Assembly: GCA_944323955.1 (NCBI GenBank)
Contig: CALUUK010000004.1
Location: forward strand, 99,603 to 163,602
DNA: 64,000 bases
Origin: Candidatus Gastranaerophilales bacterium
GTDB lineage: Bacteria > Cyanobacteriota > Vampirovibrionia > Gastranaerophilales > Gastranaerophilaceae
Direction of reading: 5' to 3'
The translations under genes were made by a program, and so were the position numbers. The notes beneath the pieces are model-generated. The model was not told where the DNA came from, made no database searches, and was given only the letters and a program-made list of their open reading frames with translations. Shown one piece after another: positions 26,840-38,200 of the stretch. Positions within the stretch are counted from its first letter, which is position 1, and the number at the start of each line of letters is the position of its first letter.

Positions 26840-29356
26840 GTGAAGCAAGAGAAGAAGGCATATTTAACAATACACGGACACTTTTATCAACCGCCAAGAG
26901 AAAATCCCTGGCTGGATACTATAGAACTTCAAGATAGTGCAAGTCCTTGTCACGATTGGAATGAGCGTGTTACTCAAGAGTGTTATACCCCCAATTCCGT
27001 ATCAAAAATTGTGACCCAGAATAATCGAATACTCGATATAGTGAATAACTATTCATATATTAGTTTTAATTTCGGGCCAACGCTTCTTTCTTGGATGGAG
27101 CTTCACTGCCCTTATACTTATGAGCGTATTATTAAAGCTGATGTAAAAAGCGCAGCGAAAAATAACGGGCATGGTAATGCTATTGCTCAGGTATATAACC
27201 ATATAATAATGCCGCTTGCCAATAAAAATGATAAATATACACAGGTTCTTTGGGGTATAAAAGACTTTGAATATCGATTTGGACGTAAACCGGAAGGAAT
27301 GTGGCTTGCAGAAACAGCTTGTGATGATGAAACGCTTGAAGTGCTTGCTGATTGCGGAATAAAATTCACTATCCTTTCTCCTTTTCAGGCAAAAGCGGTA
27401 CGAAAATTAAATACGGAAAATTGGTCTGATGTCAGCTGGGGAAATATTGATCCTGCAAGAGCATACAGATATTTTATTAAATCCGATAAGTCAAAATATA
27501 TTGATTTGTTCTTCTATGACGGGTCTATATCCAAATCCGTTGCATTTGATGAGCTTTTAACCGACGGAAATAAATTTATATCGAGATTGAAAGACGGTAT
27601 TTCAAATCAGAGAAATTATAACCAGCTTGTAAATATAGCAACAGACGGTGAAAGCTACGGTCATCATACTAAATTCGGCGATATGGCACTTTCTTATATA
27701 TTAAAGATAAAAGCTGAAGATGAAGGATTTGAAGTTACAAATTATGCAAATTATCTTGAACAAGAAGGTGTACAGTACGAAGTGGATATAAAAACTGTTT
27801 CTTCATGGAGCTGTGCGCATGGTGTCGGCAGATGGATGGAAGATTGCGGCTGTTCGACAGGCGGCGGTCACGGCTGGAATCAAAAATGGAGAAAACCGCT
27901 CCGTGAAGCACTTGATTATCTAAGAGATGAACTGATTAAAATTTTTGAAGAAAACGGAAAAAAATATTTCAATGATGTTTGGAAAGCCAGAAATGAGTAT
28001 ATTGATGTTGTTCTGGACAGGTGCAAAACGACCGTAAATAAATTTATTCAGTCTAATCAAAAATATAATCTGGAAAAACCCGATGTAGTCAATGCCTTAA
28101 AACTTATGGAAATTCAAAGGCATGCAATGCTTATGTATACAAGCTGCGGCTGGTTCTTTTCCGAAATATCCGGTATTGAAACAACTCAAATAATGAAATA
28201 TGCCGCAAGAGCTATTCAACTGGCAAAAACATTTACTTCTAAAGACTTAGAGTCCGATTTCCTTAAAATACTTTCCAGAGCACAAAGCAATATTCCCGGT
28301 TTTGGCAGCGGTAAAGATGTTTATGAAAAATTTGTTAAACCTTCCGTTGTGTCGATTAAACAGATAGCTTCTCTCTGGGCAAGCTCTGCAATGCATAATA
28401 ATTTTGAAGAAAATTCCTGCCTTTATTGTTATAATATCAAAAAACGTTATTATAAGTATGTTTCAAAAGGTGCAACCGCATTTTCCGCAGGAAGAATTGA
28501 AGTCGAATCTAAGATTACTTTTGAAAAATTTGATTTCTTCTTTGCTGTTCTTCAATTCCCCGAAGGAGATTTCCACTGTGCCATTAAACGTTATGATGAA
28601 TCGGAAAATATGCAGGATTTGATTAATTCACTCGTAAAAATATATAACACTGAACCTGCAACAGAAATAATAAGAGCATTGGATAACATTTTCGGAAATG
28701 AATACTATACGCTCAAAGATATTTTAATTGAAGACAGAAGCAAGATTCTGCTGAGTGTACTGAAAGATAAGCTGGGCAAGTTCTCAAATAACTACAGAGA
28801 TGTATATATGGAAGGTAAGAGCTTTATTCTTCAATTAATTGAACTTGGTATTTCAGTTCCTATTGAATATAAACTTGCTGCACAGTATACACTTTCTAAT
28901 GATTTTAATGAATTATTTAACGATGCTGTAAATATAATTGATGAAGAATTAATATCAAAGGCCTGCGCTATTAATGAGGAAGCCGCCGCATTAAGAATTG
29001 AGATAGATAAATCTTCGACAGGTGCCATATTCTCCAGGGAAATTCAAAATTGTGTTTATAATTTTGTTAAGAACTTTGAAGCGCACCGCCTTGATAAAAT
29101 TCTTAAATTGTTTGAGTGTGTAAATAAACTCGGACTTAAAGTTGATATAGCCGAGGCGCAGAACTTATATTTCAGTAAAATATATATGAAGTTTACAACA
29201 CTTTTGGATAATGCAATCAAAACAGACAGCAGTATTGAAGAAGTGCGTAATTTCCTTTTCTCTCTGCTTGTTCTGGGTGAGTATTTGAACATTGATACAG
29301 GCTTTTATAAGTCTTCAATACTCAAGTTAACTGCAGAAAGAATTACAATAGATTAG
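26840..29356 (+). CDS. Glycoside hydrolase family 57 protein with DUF3536, 838 aa
   Basis: GTG start at 26840 with CCGGAG 6 bases before. N-terminal GH57 beta/alpha barrel: YLTIHGHFYQPPRENPWLD, NFGPTLLSW, EGMWLAETACDDETLEVLAD, ATDGESYGHHTKFGDMAL, SSWSCAHGVGRWMEDCGC. The C-terminal half is DUF3536-like. GH57 enzymes are alpha-amylases and glycogen branching enzymes, so a role in glycogen or alpha-glucan metabolism is likely, but DUF3536 members are uncharacterised as far as I know. No signal peptide, so cytoplasmic. Overlaps coaE by 14 bp, convergently. Confidence 0.9.
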   Translation: MKQEKKAYLTIHGHFYQPPRENPWLDTIELQDSASPCHDWNERVTQECYTPNSVSKIVTQNNRILDIVNNYSYISFNFGPTLLSWMELHCPYTYERIIKADVKSAAKNNGHGNAIAQVYNHIIMPLANKNDKYTQVLWGIKDFEYRFGRKPEGMWLAETACDDETLEVLADCGIKFTILSPFQAKAVRKLNTENWSDVSWGNIDPARAYRYFIKSDKSKYIDLFFYDGSISKSVAFDELLTDGNKFISRLKDGISNQRNYNQLVNIATDGESYGHHTKFGDMALSYILKIKAEDEGFEVTNYANYLEQEGVQYEVDIKTVSSWSCAHGVGRWMEDCGCSTGGGHGWNQKWRKPLREALDYLRDELIKIFEENGKKYFNDVWKARNEYIDVVLDRCKTTVNKFIQSNQKYNLEKPDVVNALKLMEIQRHAMLMYTSCGWFFSEISGIETTQIMKYAARAIQLAKTFTSKDLESDFLKILSRAQSNIPGFGSGKDVYEKFVKPSVVSIKQIASLWASSAMHNNFEENSCLYCYNIKKRYYKYVSKGATAFSAGRIEVESKITFEKFDFFFAVLQFPEGDFHCAIKRYDESENMQDLINSLVKIYNTEPATEIIRALDNIFGNEYYTLKDILIEDRSKILLSVLKDKLGKFSNNYRDVYMEGKSFILQLIELGISVPIEYKLAAQYTLSNDFNELFNDAVNIIDEELISKACAINEEAAALRIEIDKSSTGAIFSREIQNCVYNFVKNFEAHRLDKILKLFECVNKLGLKVDIAEAQNLYFSKIYMKFTTLLDNAIKTDSSIEEVRNFLFSLLVLGEYLNIDTGFYKSSILKLTAERITID

Positions 29357-29939
29357 TAAGATTTCTAAGAACTTCAAGAGTTTTGTTTTTTAGTTCACAT
29401 AAATCGGTATTGTTTTCTATAACAAAATCGGATTTCTTAATTTTTTCTTCTTCGCATTCTTGTGCGGATATTCTTTTTTGTGCATATTCTTCAGTATAAT
29501 TATTTCTTTCAATAAGTCTTTTCTTCCTGATATCAGAAGACGCACTTACAAAAATAATCTTATCGTAATCTTTATAAAAACCGCTTTCAAACAGCATTGC
29601 CGCGGAAACAAAAACAATTGATTCTGATTTATTTTCTTCAAAAAAACGATTTATTCTTTTTGAAATCTCTTTATATAAAATATTTTCAAGCTGTTTCATT
29701 TTTTCTTTATCCGAAAAAACAATTTTGCCTATTTTTTCTCTTGATAAATTGCCTTCGTTTGATAAGATATCATAGCCCGTGAAGAGATTTTTTATTTCTC
29801 TGATAATATTCTCATCATAAGATAAAATTTCATGATTTATTTTGTCGGCATCAATAATTTTATATCCCGATTGTTTTATATATTCTTCAACGCAGGATTT
29901 TCCGCTTGCTATGTTTCCTGTAACAGCTACTTTTATCAT
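29343..29939 (-). CDS. coaE: Dephospho-CoA kinase
   Basis: 198 aa from ATG 29939 (MIKVAVTGNIASGKS); an in-frame ATG 33 bases upstream is possible but the P-loop normally lies within 15 residues of the start. Motifs: VTGNIASGKS Walker A, IIDADKINHEI, VSAAMLFESGFYKDYDKIIFV, RLIERNNYTEEYAQKRISAQ. Phosphorylates the 3'-OH of dephospho-CoA, last step in CoA synthesis. Confidence 0.95.
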   Translation of the reverse strand: MIKVAVTGNIASGKSCVEEYIKQSGYKIIDADKINHEILSYDENIIREIKNLFTGYDILSNEGNLSREKIGKIVFSDKEKMKQLENILYKEISKRINRFFEENKSESIVFVSAAMLFESGFYKDYDKIIFVSASSDIRKKRLIERNNYTEEYAQKRISAQECEEEKIKKSDFVIENNTDLCELKNKTLEVLRNLTNLL

Positions 29940-29983
29940 AGCATTATTATATACCATCTTTTTTAATAACATAATAAAAAAAT

Positions 29984-30025
29984 ATGTTAGGCGGGCTTGA
30001 CAAAATGTTAGGCATGGCTTACAAT
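29984..30025 (+). promoter_or_regulatory. Promoter with repeated operator upstream of the DtxR/MntR-type gene
   Basis: TTGACA (29997-30002), 17-bp spacer, TACAAT (30020-30025): close to consensus. The 9-mer ATGTTAGGC occurs at 29984-29992 and again at 30005-30013, exactly 21 bp (two helical turns) apart, one just before the -35 and one in the spacer. Followed by similar GGCTT. TTAGGC half-sites are like those of the DtxR family, so autoregulation by the adjacent regulator is likely. Confidence 0.75.
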
Positions 30026-30047
30026 TAATTTTAAAGACAGAGGTGTT

Positions 30048-30482
30048 ATGAATAATTTAAGTGCAAGTTTAGAAGATTATCTGGAGATGATATGTAATTT
30101 AATAGAAGATACAGGCGGCGCAAAGGCAATAGAAATAGCTAAAAAATTTAATATTTCCCGAGCTTCCGTATCAGAGGCACTTGGAAAACTGGCCGAAAAA
30201 GAACTGATTATATATGAGGGACACAAAGGTATAAGGATTACCGAAAAAGGTCTTTCTCAGGCAAAAAAAGTTATCCGTAAACATAATACCCTTACTGATT
30301 TTTTTGAAAATACATTGGGTATCGAAAAAAACATAGCAGAAAGTAATGCCTGCAAAATTGAACATGTGGTTTCTGAAGATGTGTTCGACACATTGGAAGC
30401 ATTTCAAAGTTATTGTCATGAGAACAGCGAATTCATTGAAAAGTTTAAGAAAGGATATTTAAAAGGTAAAAACAATGAATAA
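30048..30482 (+). CDS. Metal-dependent transcriptional regulator, DtxR/MntR family
   Basis: 144 aa, MntR-like size without an SH3-like C-terminal domain. N-terminal winged HTH (SASLEDYLEMICNLIED ... AIEIAKKFNISRASVSEALGKLAEKELIIYE, ITEKG) and a dimerisation/metal domain (RKHNTLTDFFENTLG ... ACKIEHVVSEDVFDTLEAF) with His, Glu and Cys at expected ligand places. Represses metal transport genes when loaded with Mn or Fe. Overlaps the next gene by 8 bp. Confidence 0.92.
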   Translation: MNNLSASLEDYLEMICNLIEDTGGAKAIEIAKKFNISRASVSEALGKLAEKELIIYEGHKGIRITEKGLSQAKKVIRKHNTLTDFFENTLGIEKNIAESNACKIEHVVSEDVFDTLEAFQSYCHENSEFIEKFKKGYLKGKNNE

Positions 30483-31551
30483 TCTTTCAGTATTGGGGAA
30501 ATTTTTAGACCAGCCGATTTTAGTAGCAAAATTTCAAAAAAAGGTTCCCGCTTTATTAACAGCCGGAGCTGCATTATACGGTGCATATGAAGTAAGCAAA
30601 GAAGAAAAAGGCAAAAGAAAAGAAAAAGCAATAAAAACGGGGATAACATTAGGTGCAACGGTTGCTGCTGCACTGGCAGCTCCTTATATTGCATCAAAAG
30701 CGGCCAAAAGGCCTCTTCCGGCAAGTCTTGAAACATTGAAAAAAAACAACAAAGAACTTATTGATAAATTTTTAAAAACTACTGATGTTGATGAAAAAAC
30801 TTCTGAAATCCTTAACAAAGGAAAGGATAAAATACTTGGTTTTAACGAGGTTAAGACATTATTTGAAAATGTCAGAAGTAAAGCGGGAGGTGTAGGGTTC
30901 CTTGAAAAATTAATTCCGTCTCCTCAAAATGTAAGTGCAAAAGATATATTTTCCGAAATAGGTTATTTGTCAGTTTACGGTGCCGTTCCGGTTGCAGGCG
31001 GAGTTTTGGGCGGAGTTGCGGCAGACATTGTTACGGATAAGAAAAGCTGGAGGGAAAAACTTCCCGATAAAATAAAAGAAGGGTCATATCAGTATCTTGC
31101 AAACATCTTTATGTGTAATGTCGGTGCGGGTATTGCGCTTGCTATAATGGAAAAGGCGGGGATTGTTTCAAAAGGCGCAAGAGCATTGGGTATGACAGCG
31201 GGGATTATTTTAACGGGAGTAATAGGCGGAAGTAAAATTGCAAACTTTATAGGCAGAAATGTTATTGATAAGTGTTTCTGTAAAGAAAAAAAAGAACATA
31301 CTATAGGCTGTGATATACTCGATATGAGTTTTAAAAAACGAACACCCGAGGATTACATAAAAAGACAAAGTGCATATTGCTGCAGGTCAAATAAGAAAAA
31401 AGAAAGAACGCCCGAAGTTTTGGATATAGGGCTTCACACTGATGATATTGCTACTGTTTCATTGTTATCGGGGTTAAAATGGATAGAGCCGGCACTTCCC
31501 CTAATGTATTCTGTTTCAGGGTACAGATCGGGAATAGGATATCGTAATTAA
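30475..31551 (+). CDS. Membrane-associated protein with glycine-rich hydrophobic segments, 358 aa
   Basis: No known family. Hydrophobic Ala/Gly-rich stretches at about residues 25-40, 55-75, 165-185 and 210-255 (YGAVPVAGGVLGGVAADI, NVGAGIALAIMEKAG, GMTAGIILTGVIGGSKIANFIG). Cys-rich patches near residue 265 (KCFCKEKKEHTIGC) and 300 (YCCRS) could bind metal. It starts inside the metal regulator gene, so is coupled to it; a metal-related role is possible but unproven. Confidence 0.6.
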   Translation: MNNLSVLGKFLDQPILVAKFQKKVPALLTAGAALYGAYEVSKEEKGKRKEKAIKTGITLGATVAAALAAPYIASKAAKRPLPASLETLKKNNKELIDKFLKTTDVDEKTSEILNKGKDKILGFNEVKTLFENVRSKAGGVGFLEKLIPSPQNVSAKDIFSEIGYLSVYGAVPVAGGVLGGVAADIVTDKKSWREKLPDKIKEGSYQYLANIFMCNVGAGIALAIMEKAGIVSKGARALGMTAGIILTGVIGGSKIANFIGRNVIDKCFCKEKKEHTIGCDILDMSFKKRTPEDYIKRQSAYCCRSNKKKERTPEVLDIGLHTDDIATVSLLSGLKWIEPALPLMYSVSGYRSGIGYRN

Positions 31552-31587
31552 ATCTTATTGTTTCCTTTGTTAACTGTCCACAAAAAA

Positions 31588-31611
31588 GGCGGATAAAAAT
31601 CCGCCTCTTTT
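31588..31611 (+). terminator. Rho-independent terminator
   Basis: GGCGGAT (31588-31594) and ATCCGCC (31599-31605) around AAAA, then TCTTTT. Flanked by A runs upstream, so it may also work for the convergent TolC-like gene. Confidence 0.85.
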
Positions 31612-31622
31612 CATCTTTCATT

Positions 31623-34033
31623 TTACAATGTGAAATCTTCTTCTGCCGGAAGTGTTTCGGGAATTGCTTTAATCCAGTTTTTTGCATCTTCATTTGCGTT
31701 TACCCAGTTAACAGCCAGTAATCCTCTTTGAACCCATATTAATTCCTGGAAAAATTGATATTGCGAGTTCAATGCTTCCAGTTTCGCATCAAGATACATT
31801 CTTTGTGCATCGTGAATCTGGCTTACGGGAACCTGTCCGAGCAAGTATTTTAACTTCAATGTTTGATAATTTTCCGCCTGGGCAAACATTGCTTTATAAG
31901 ATTTTTCAATACTGAAATATTTTGAAATAGCACGATTTACAACGGAGCGTACCTGCATTTCAATTTCATTGTTAACTTTATTCAAATATGCATTAAGTTC
32001 GTTTAATTCGGCTTTTGCTCTTGCTATTTCAGCTATTTTGTGACCGCCTTCAAAAGGTTTCCATTGTGCTGCAAATAAAACCCGCCCCGATGTTTTGTCA
32101 AGGTTGAGCCAGGGTGAGCCATATGGACCATATGCTGAAAGTTGTCTGTGGCCTATATATTCATATGGCAGATTTCTGTCAAATTGAGAACCGTATTCAA
32201 GAGAAACTTTTGCACTCGGCAGTATAAATTTTGTGCATAATTACCTATTTCCGCTTTTTTCATTGCTATTGCAGCTTTTAGTTTTGCTGTCTCGGGCGAC
32301 AGATATATTACTTCATCAATAAGCATATCGGTAAAAATGCCGAGTTTTTGCGGGTTTCTTACATGATCAATGATATTTAGATCGGAAGTAAAAAAGGCAG
32401 GGTCGCTTGCAGTTAGAGGTTTAAATATAAAATCAATTTTCTGGTCTCTGTTTAAGAGGGCATTAAGATGAATTTTTAAGTTTGCATAATCAGCTTTCAT
32501 ATTAAGCAATTTTTTTTCGGATTCACTGACTTCTCCCGCCCATTGAAGAACCTCTTCATATCCGCATTTTCCTGTTTTTTCTCTTACTCTTGCAATTGCA
32601 AGATTTTCTCTTGTTTCCTGTACAAATTCTTCCTGAATTTTAATCATATTTTCAAGTATCAGCGTCTCTATATATAAATTGGCTGTTTGATACTCTATAT
32701 TTGCCGTGGTAAGGGCGTGTTCCGCTTTATCAAATTTTAATTTTTTATGTTTAACTATTATATTTGTTACCAGATCGGGAGAATATATTACCTGATCAAG
32801 AGCCATTGTAAATAAACCAACATGTAACGGAACATCAGAATATGACCTTGCGTAGTCTTCATTATATTTTTGATATCCCATATCTACCCTAAAAGTGGGA
32901 AGATATCTTGCATATGCGCTTGCTACTGATCTTCTTGCCGCCGATACTAGAAATTTCTTTCTTTCAATATCAAGATTGCTTTCATCTAATGATGTAATTA
33001 AAGTATTGAGGTCAAAAGTCGGAATTTCTTTATGTGAAATTGTTGTTGCGTTATTTAAAAGCCTCAGCGGCGGAATATATCCTACTTGTTCTCCGGTATC
33101 GGAATTATAGAAAATTATATTGTCATCATAAAAAGGAATTTTTTCATTCTTTACAATATTTCCGTGCAGCACTCCGTATATGTTAAAAGAGGTTGCTTCT
33201 GCAAGTTTTTTATCAACATCAAGAGTTGATGTCCCGAGCATTGCTCCTAAAGAAACATCTTCTTTCCCAACCGAGGAGAATGAAGGAAGTTTCCTTTGGT
33301 TGATATTTGTATATAATTCTTTTCGCTGTTCTGTTGATAAATTAAATAACGGAGTAATAAAAACCGAGTCAACATCGTCGGGTATTTTTGCAACAGATTC
33401 TTCCACATTTGAACTTACGGGTATAATCGTGAAATCCAGATTGCATTCTTTTTCTTTTAGTTTTTGTGAAATACTTGTACGCCAGTTTTTATTTGTTTTA
33501 TAAAAATTTTCATTCATTAGTATTGCTGTTTTTTGAATTGTCGGTACAAGTTTCTGAAAAGTAACAAAATCATTTGCGGTTTGCTGTATCGGATTAAAAA
33601 ATTTATCACCGAAATCTCTTAAACCGTATTGATCGATTGTTATAACATATTTCTTTTTATTAGACTTCCCCGCATAGTATGTGCTTGACATATATCCTAA
33701 AGAAATTATCATTCGTGCTCTTGAAGAGAGGGCTTTATCGGAAACTGATATTGCGCCTTGCTCCGTCCAATCTCCCGTATAAATTAAATCTTTTGGAAAA
33801 GATGCTTTATAATCGGGTAATAATGAACGAGTTATTGTTTTTTTGAAGGTTTGAAGTACTTCTTCGTTTTTATCCGAAGGCCCGTCAAAAACAAATGCAA
33901 ATTCAAGTGTCTTTGCATTTTGTGTTGATTGCGGCTGTTTCCCCTGTGTGATCTCCGTAATCGCCCAAGCCTCCGTGCTGCAGTACGCAAATACAATAAG
34001 TACTGCCAGCAAGGCGGTAAATAACTTTTTCAT
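31623..34033 (-). pseudogene. TolC-like outer membrane protein with N-terminal binding-protein-like domain, frameshifted
   Basis: From ATG 34033: signal peptide (LFTALLAVLIVFAYCS), a domain of about 320 residues like periplasmic ABC substrate-binding (TrpX-type) proteins (TLEFAFVFDGPSDKN, ARMIISLGYMSS, KTAILMNENFYK, VFITPLFNL, FYNSDTGEQVGYIPP), then TolC-family helices (SVASAYARYLPTFRVDMGYQK, ALTTANIEYQTANLYIETL, RENLAIARVREKTGKCGYEEVLQW). The frame is lost near 32230 after GNYAQN. One missing base in the AAAATTT there restores it through LPSAKVSLEYG, FAAQWKPFEGGHKIAEIARAKAEL and the second TolC half to 31623 (803 aa if repaired). Fusion of these domains is uncommon. Assembly error is as likely as real inactivation. 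Confidence 0.8.
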
Positions 34034-34211
34034 CTCTTAACTCCTACTCGTATGCAAAATTTAAATTACAACCATTATTCAAACTACTTTACCAATTTTA
34101 CACTGTTACATATAATTTATCTATAGTGTTGAATAATTTTGAAACATTTAGCCATATTTTGATTATATTTATATGCGTTTTATGCTAGAATCTAAGGCAA
34201 AGGAGATAAAA

Positions 34212-35237
34212 ATGTTCGAAAATATTTTCCCTAAATATATAACCGCAAAAAATATTATATTCTTTATTATTGCTGTTCTTTTTATTATATTTATTTTTAA
34301 AATTTCTGATGTGGCAATAATGTTTTTTGCTTCATTTGTTATAGCGTGTTCTTTGGAACCTCTTGTAAAAAAACTTTCCGTAAGATTTTCCAGAAAAACA
34401 GCTTCTCTTATTGTTTTATTGGGTGCAATCTTTGTTTTTCTTGCATTTTTTATTCCGATTATAATTATTGGCGGAGGAGAGATAAAGAAATTTGCATTGT
34501 CTTTCCCTCAATATATTGATAATATTCAAGAGTTTTTATATTCTATTCCGTTTATTAATCAAAATACGTTAGATAAGATTGATATAGGAGGCGTTATATC
34601 TTCGGTATCAGGAACAACCTCCAAGATTGTAAGTGATATTTTGAATGCGGGTAAAAATATAGGTGCGGCGTTTGTATATTTAATTGTTTCAATGCTGATA
34701 ATATATTATTTTATGGCCGACAGAGAAAAGGTTAAAAATGCTGTTTTAAGAATGTTCCCCGTTCAGATGAGAAAAAGAACTTCTCAGGTTCTTTCTTCTA
34801 TTTCCGAAAGAAGCGGCGGTTATATCATTGCACAAATTGTTACAATGGCAAGTGTCGGCATAATTGTAACAATAGGTTTGTTGCTGCTGAAATGTGAATA
34901 TGCAATTGTTCTCGGGCTTATTACATCCGTTTTTGACATTATTCCTGTTGCAGGACCTACTTTGGCTTTTATTATATGTATGATTGTTATGTATAAATAC
35001 GGACCTGTTGCACTTTTACTTGCCGCTGTAGTATTTGCAATTGCACAGTTGGTCGAGAATAATTTTGTAAGACCTTATGTCTTTGGTAAGTTTCTGGATT
35101 TGCATCCGCTTTTAATATATTTATTCTTATTTATAGCAGCCAAGTATATGGGGATAATCGGTGTTGTTTTTGCGCCGGCTATTGCGGCTACGGTTGTTGT
35201 TCTTGTTGAGGAACTCTATATGAAGAGTCTTGAATAA
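34212..35237 (+). CDS. AI-2E family transporter (PerM-like permease), 341 aa
   Basis: Start set at ATG 34212 (AAGGAGAT upstream); the same frame is open to 34173. Seven to eight hydrophobic segments, and the conserved C-terminal block FDIIPVAGPTLAFIICM ... VAQLVENNFVRPYVFGKFLDLHPLLI, which is typical of the family (AI-2 exporters, Na+/H+ antiporters, others). Real substrate not deducible. The FG-GAP/dlt-like operon starts 61 bp downstream and may be cotranscribed. Confidence 0.9.
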   Translation: MFENIFPKYITAKNIIFFIIAVLFIIFIFKISDVAIMFFASFVIACSLEPLVKKLSVRFSRKTASLIVLLGAIFVFLAFFIPIIIIGGGEIKKFALSFPQYIDNIQEFLYSIPFINQNTLDKIDIGGVISSVSGTTSKIVSDILNAGKNIGAAFVYLIVSMLIIYYFMADREKVKNAVLRMFPVQMRKRTSQVLSSISERSGGYIIAQIVTMASVGIIVTIGLLLLKCEYAIVLGLITSVFDIIPVAGPTLAFIICMIVMYKYGPVALLLAAVVFAIAQLVENNFVRPYVFGKFLDLHPLLIYLFLFIAAKYMGIIGVVFAPAIAATVVVLVEELYMKSLE

Positions 35238-35298
35238 TATTTTGACGAAATGATTTTTAAAGGTACAATATTATAATGATTATAATGGGATTTAAGAA

Positions 35299-38200
35299 AT
35301 GAAAATCGACAGATCGTTGAAAGCCATAGCTGTTTTTATTATTACTTGCGGTATTCTTTTTCTTGTAACTTTTAAATGTCAAAATATAAATAAATCACAT
35401 AATATGAATAATTTGCCGTCAATCGGTTTTAGTAATCTCATTGATGCCGTAAAAAACAGGCACGGGTATTATATTAATGCTGCGGTTCTTTATGTGAATA
35501 ACGGTGAAAATTACACTGCTGAAGCAGCATTGGATTATCTTAAACAATCAGTATCCATAGGGTTAAATGTTTTTTCAATTGATGTTTCAAAAAAAATACC
35601 TGATTTAAAAAAATATGATATTTTATACCTTGATGAAAGTTTGATAAAATATTCGGATTATGAAGAACTTTCAAATGTTATTGTATCGTATGTCAGGGGG
35701 GGAGGAAATATCTTTGTTGCAAATAATTTATTTGAAATCTTCCCCCGGGAGCTTTTAGGTGTAAAAAAATTTGTTAAATTAAAAGAGGCACCTTTTAAAA
35801 TTAATATTTCGGAAAAAAATAACGATTTAAATCAGATACAATATTTGGTTGCCGATTTTTTGAATTTGTACAGAGAATTTTCACATAAAGACTTTTTACG
35901 TGAAAAAGACTATGGTATGGCGGTTGTTCCCGACAGTGCAATATCTCTTGCAGAGTGTAATGATGTTTCAATATATACAATAAACAACTTCGGTGAAGGT
36001 ACTGTATTTTATACAAATCCTTTGCTTCCGAACAAATTTTCAAAAAGCGCGTTTTCTTTAAAAGAATCAAAAGAAAAACAGGCGCCTTTTTCCAATACTA
36101 CAGCAACATTTAATCAGCTTATTTACAGTTATTTCGCTTCATATATTGCAAAACAAATATACGGTTTTTCTCTTAACAGGGTTTTCGGTTCTTACGCATC
36201 ACCCGTTATGGGCTGGTCATTGCATTACGAAAATATTCCCGGTATAAGAAATAATACACTCAAAAGTTTTGGTGAACTTACGGAAAAATATAATCAAATT
36301 CCATCATTTTCTCTTGTGAGAAATGCAATAACCTGGAGTACAAGGACGGAAACAGCTTCTTATCTCTTAAATGCATCTGATAATAAAAAAGATTTGTTAT
36401 TTAAAGCAAATTTGTATGAAAATCCATTTGGGGCCGGTACATATATTGTAAGCGATAATAAATGGCTTCAATTAAAAACGCTGGAGAATGCAAAAAGCGG
36501 AGTTGAAGGTGATATAAACAGAAAAGTATTGTTGTATCCTTTCTTTGTTGATTATGATAAAGACGGACTTGTTGATATGTTTAGCGGAAGTTCGGACGGG
36601 AAAATATATTATTTTAAAAATCTTGGTTTTTCGGGTAAAGACCATAGACTGGTTATGGATAAACCGAAAATTCTTGATATTTCACTTTCCGGTTATTCGG
36701 CACCGATACTTTTTGATATCAACGGTGACGGGATTTTAGATATAATATCAGGCGAAAAAGATGGTAATATATATTATTTCAAGGGAAAAGGCAATCTTCA
36801 ATTTGAAGATAAAAAACTCATAATAAAAACTGATATACAAGGAATGTCTTTGCCTTCTGCAGGTGATTTGAATTCTGACGGAGTCGTTGACCTTGCTGTT
36901 GGTTCTGATACAGGTGTTGTTTTATTGTATTACGGCACAAAAAACGGCGATATTATTGAATTCTCCCATAAGAAAATGTCTGCAATATCGAGATTATGTG
37001 CGGATTGTGATTTGGGTAAATATCTTTCGCCTTATATTACGGATTATAATAAAGACGGGATACAAGATATCATACTTGGAACATATGACGGTTATGTCGC
37101 GCTGTTTAAAGGTGATAAATCCAAAAAGTATATTTTTGACGGATTTTTATTGTCAGATGAAATGAATGTAAAAGGAAATTATAATTTAAAATTCGGTTTA
37201 TTTTGTAATCCGAGGCTTATTGATATTAATAAAGACGGTAAACTTGATATTATTGCGGGTTATGAGGATGTGGATCTTCCGTATCCAATAGATTCTCCAT
37301 ATTTCCCGTATAAAAAAGAACTTTCGGAACAAATGACATTTGCAAAAAAGAAAAAATATTATGTCGGAATGCACTATTTCTCAGGATGGTATGCTTCGGC
37401 AAGAAAAGAAAAATATGAAGTAAAAGCTCATTTTAAGGCTTTAAAGAAATACGGTATTGATTATAAAATGGGTGTAAATCAGCATGGCGGGCCTGTCACA
37501 AGGCTAAGTGAAGCTGATTCATACAGAAGATTATATGATGAGGGAATATTGTGGGAATCTTTCTTTGAATCAAAAGAACACGCATTTGCTAACTGGATAG
37601 CGGCGGAAACGGCTGTTGTTAATCCTTTCTTTATTACGGATAACGGAAAAAGAAAAATACTTGTTCAAAATATACAATCGGCGGTTCCATGCTCCGGTCA
37701 CAGATTGCCCTGCAGTAAAGACCGCATTAATATAACGGCAAAATACGGCAGTCCTGTTTTAAATTACCATCACGCGGATGATTCTGATATACAAATGGCT
37801 AAAGACCTTGTAAATGATATGGAAAGTTACAGAAGAAAATTTGAATATAACTTTGTAAAAGAAAACCAGATGATGTATGCTATTGCAGCAGCCTATAACC
37901 TAAAGGTAAATGTAAAAGAGGAAAACGGGAAAATAAAGTTTTATCCTGATGAAGAGAGTAATAAATTTCCGTTATATGATAAAAATGTACAGTCGGCAGC
38001 AGGGTTTAAAATTGAATTTTCAGACAAAATGAGAGACAAATTATCAACTGATGCTGCAGTTTGGATAAGAAAAGATAACAGTTTATTCATAGGACTTGAT
38101 CGTACGGTTTCTTTATATCCCGATTGTGCAAAAGAAGCTCCGCATTTGCTCAGGGTTAATCTGCCAGCAAAAATCAAATACGGTAAGGATAATAATGATG

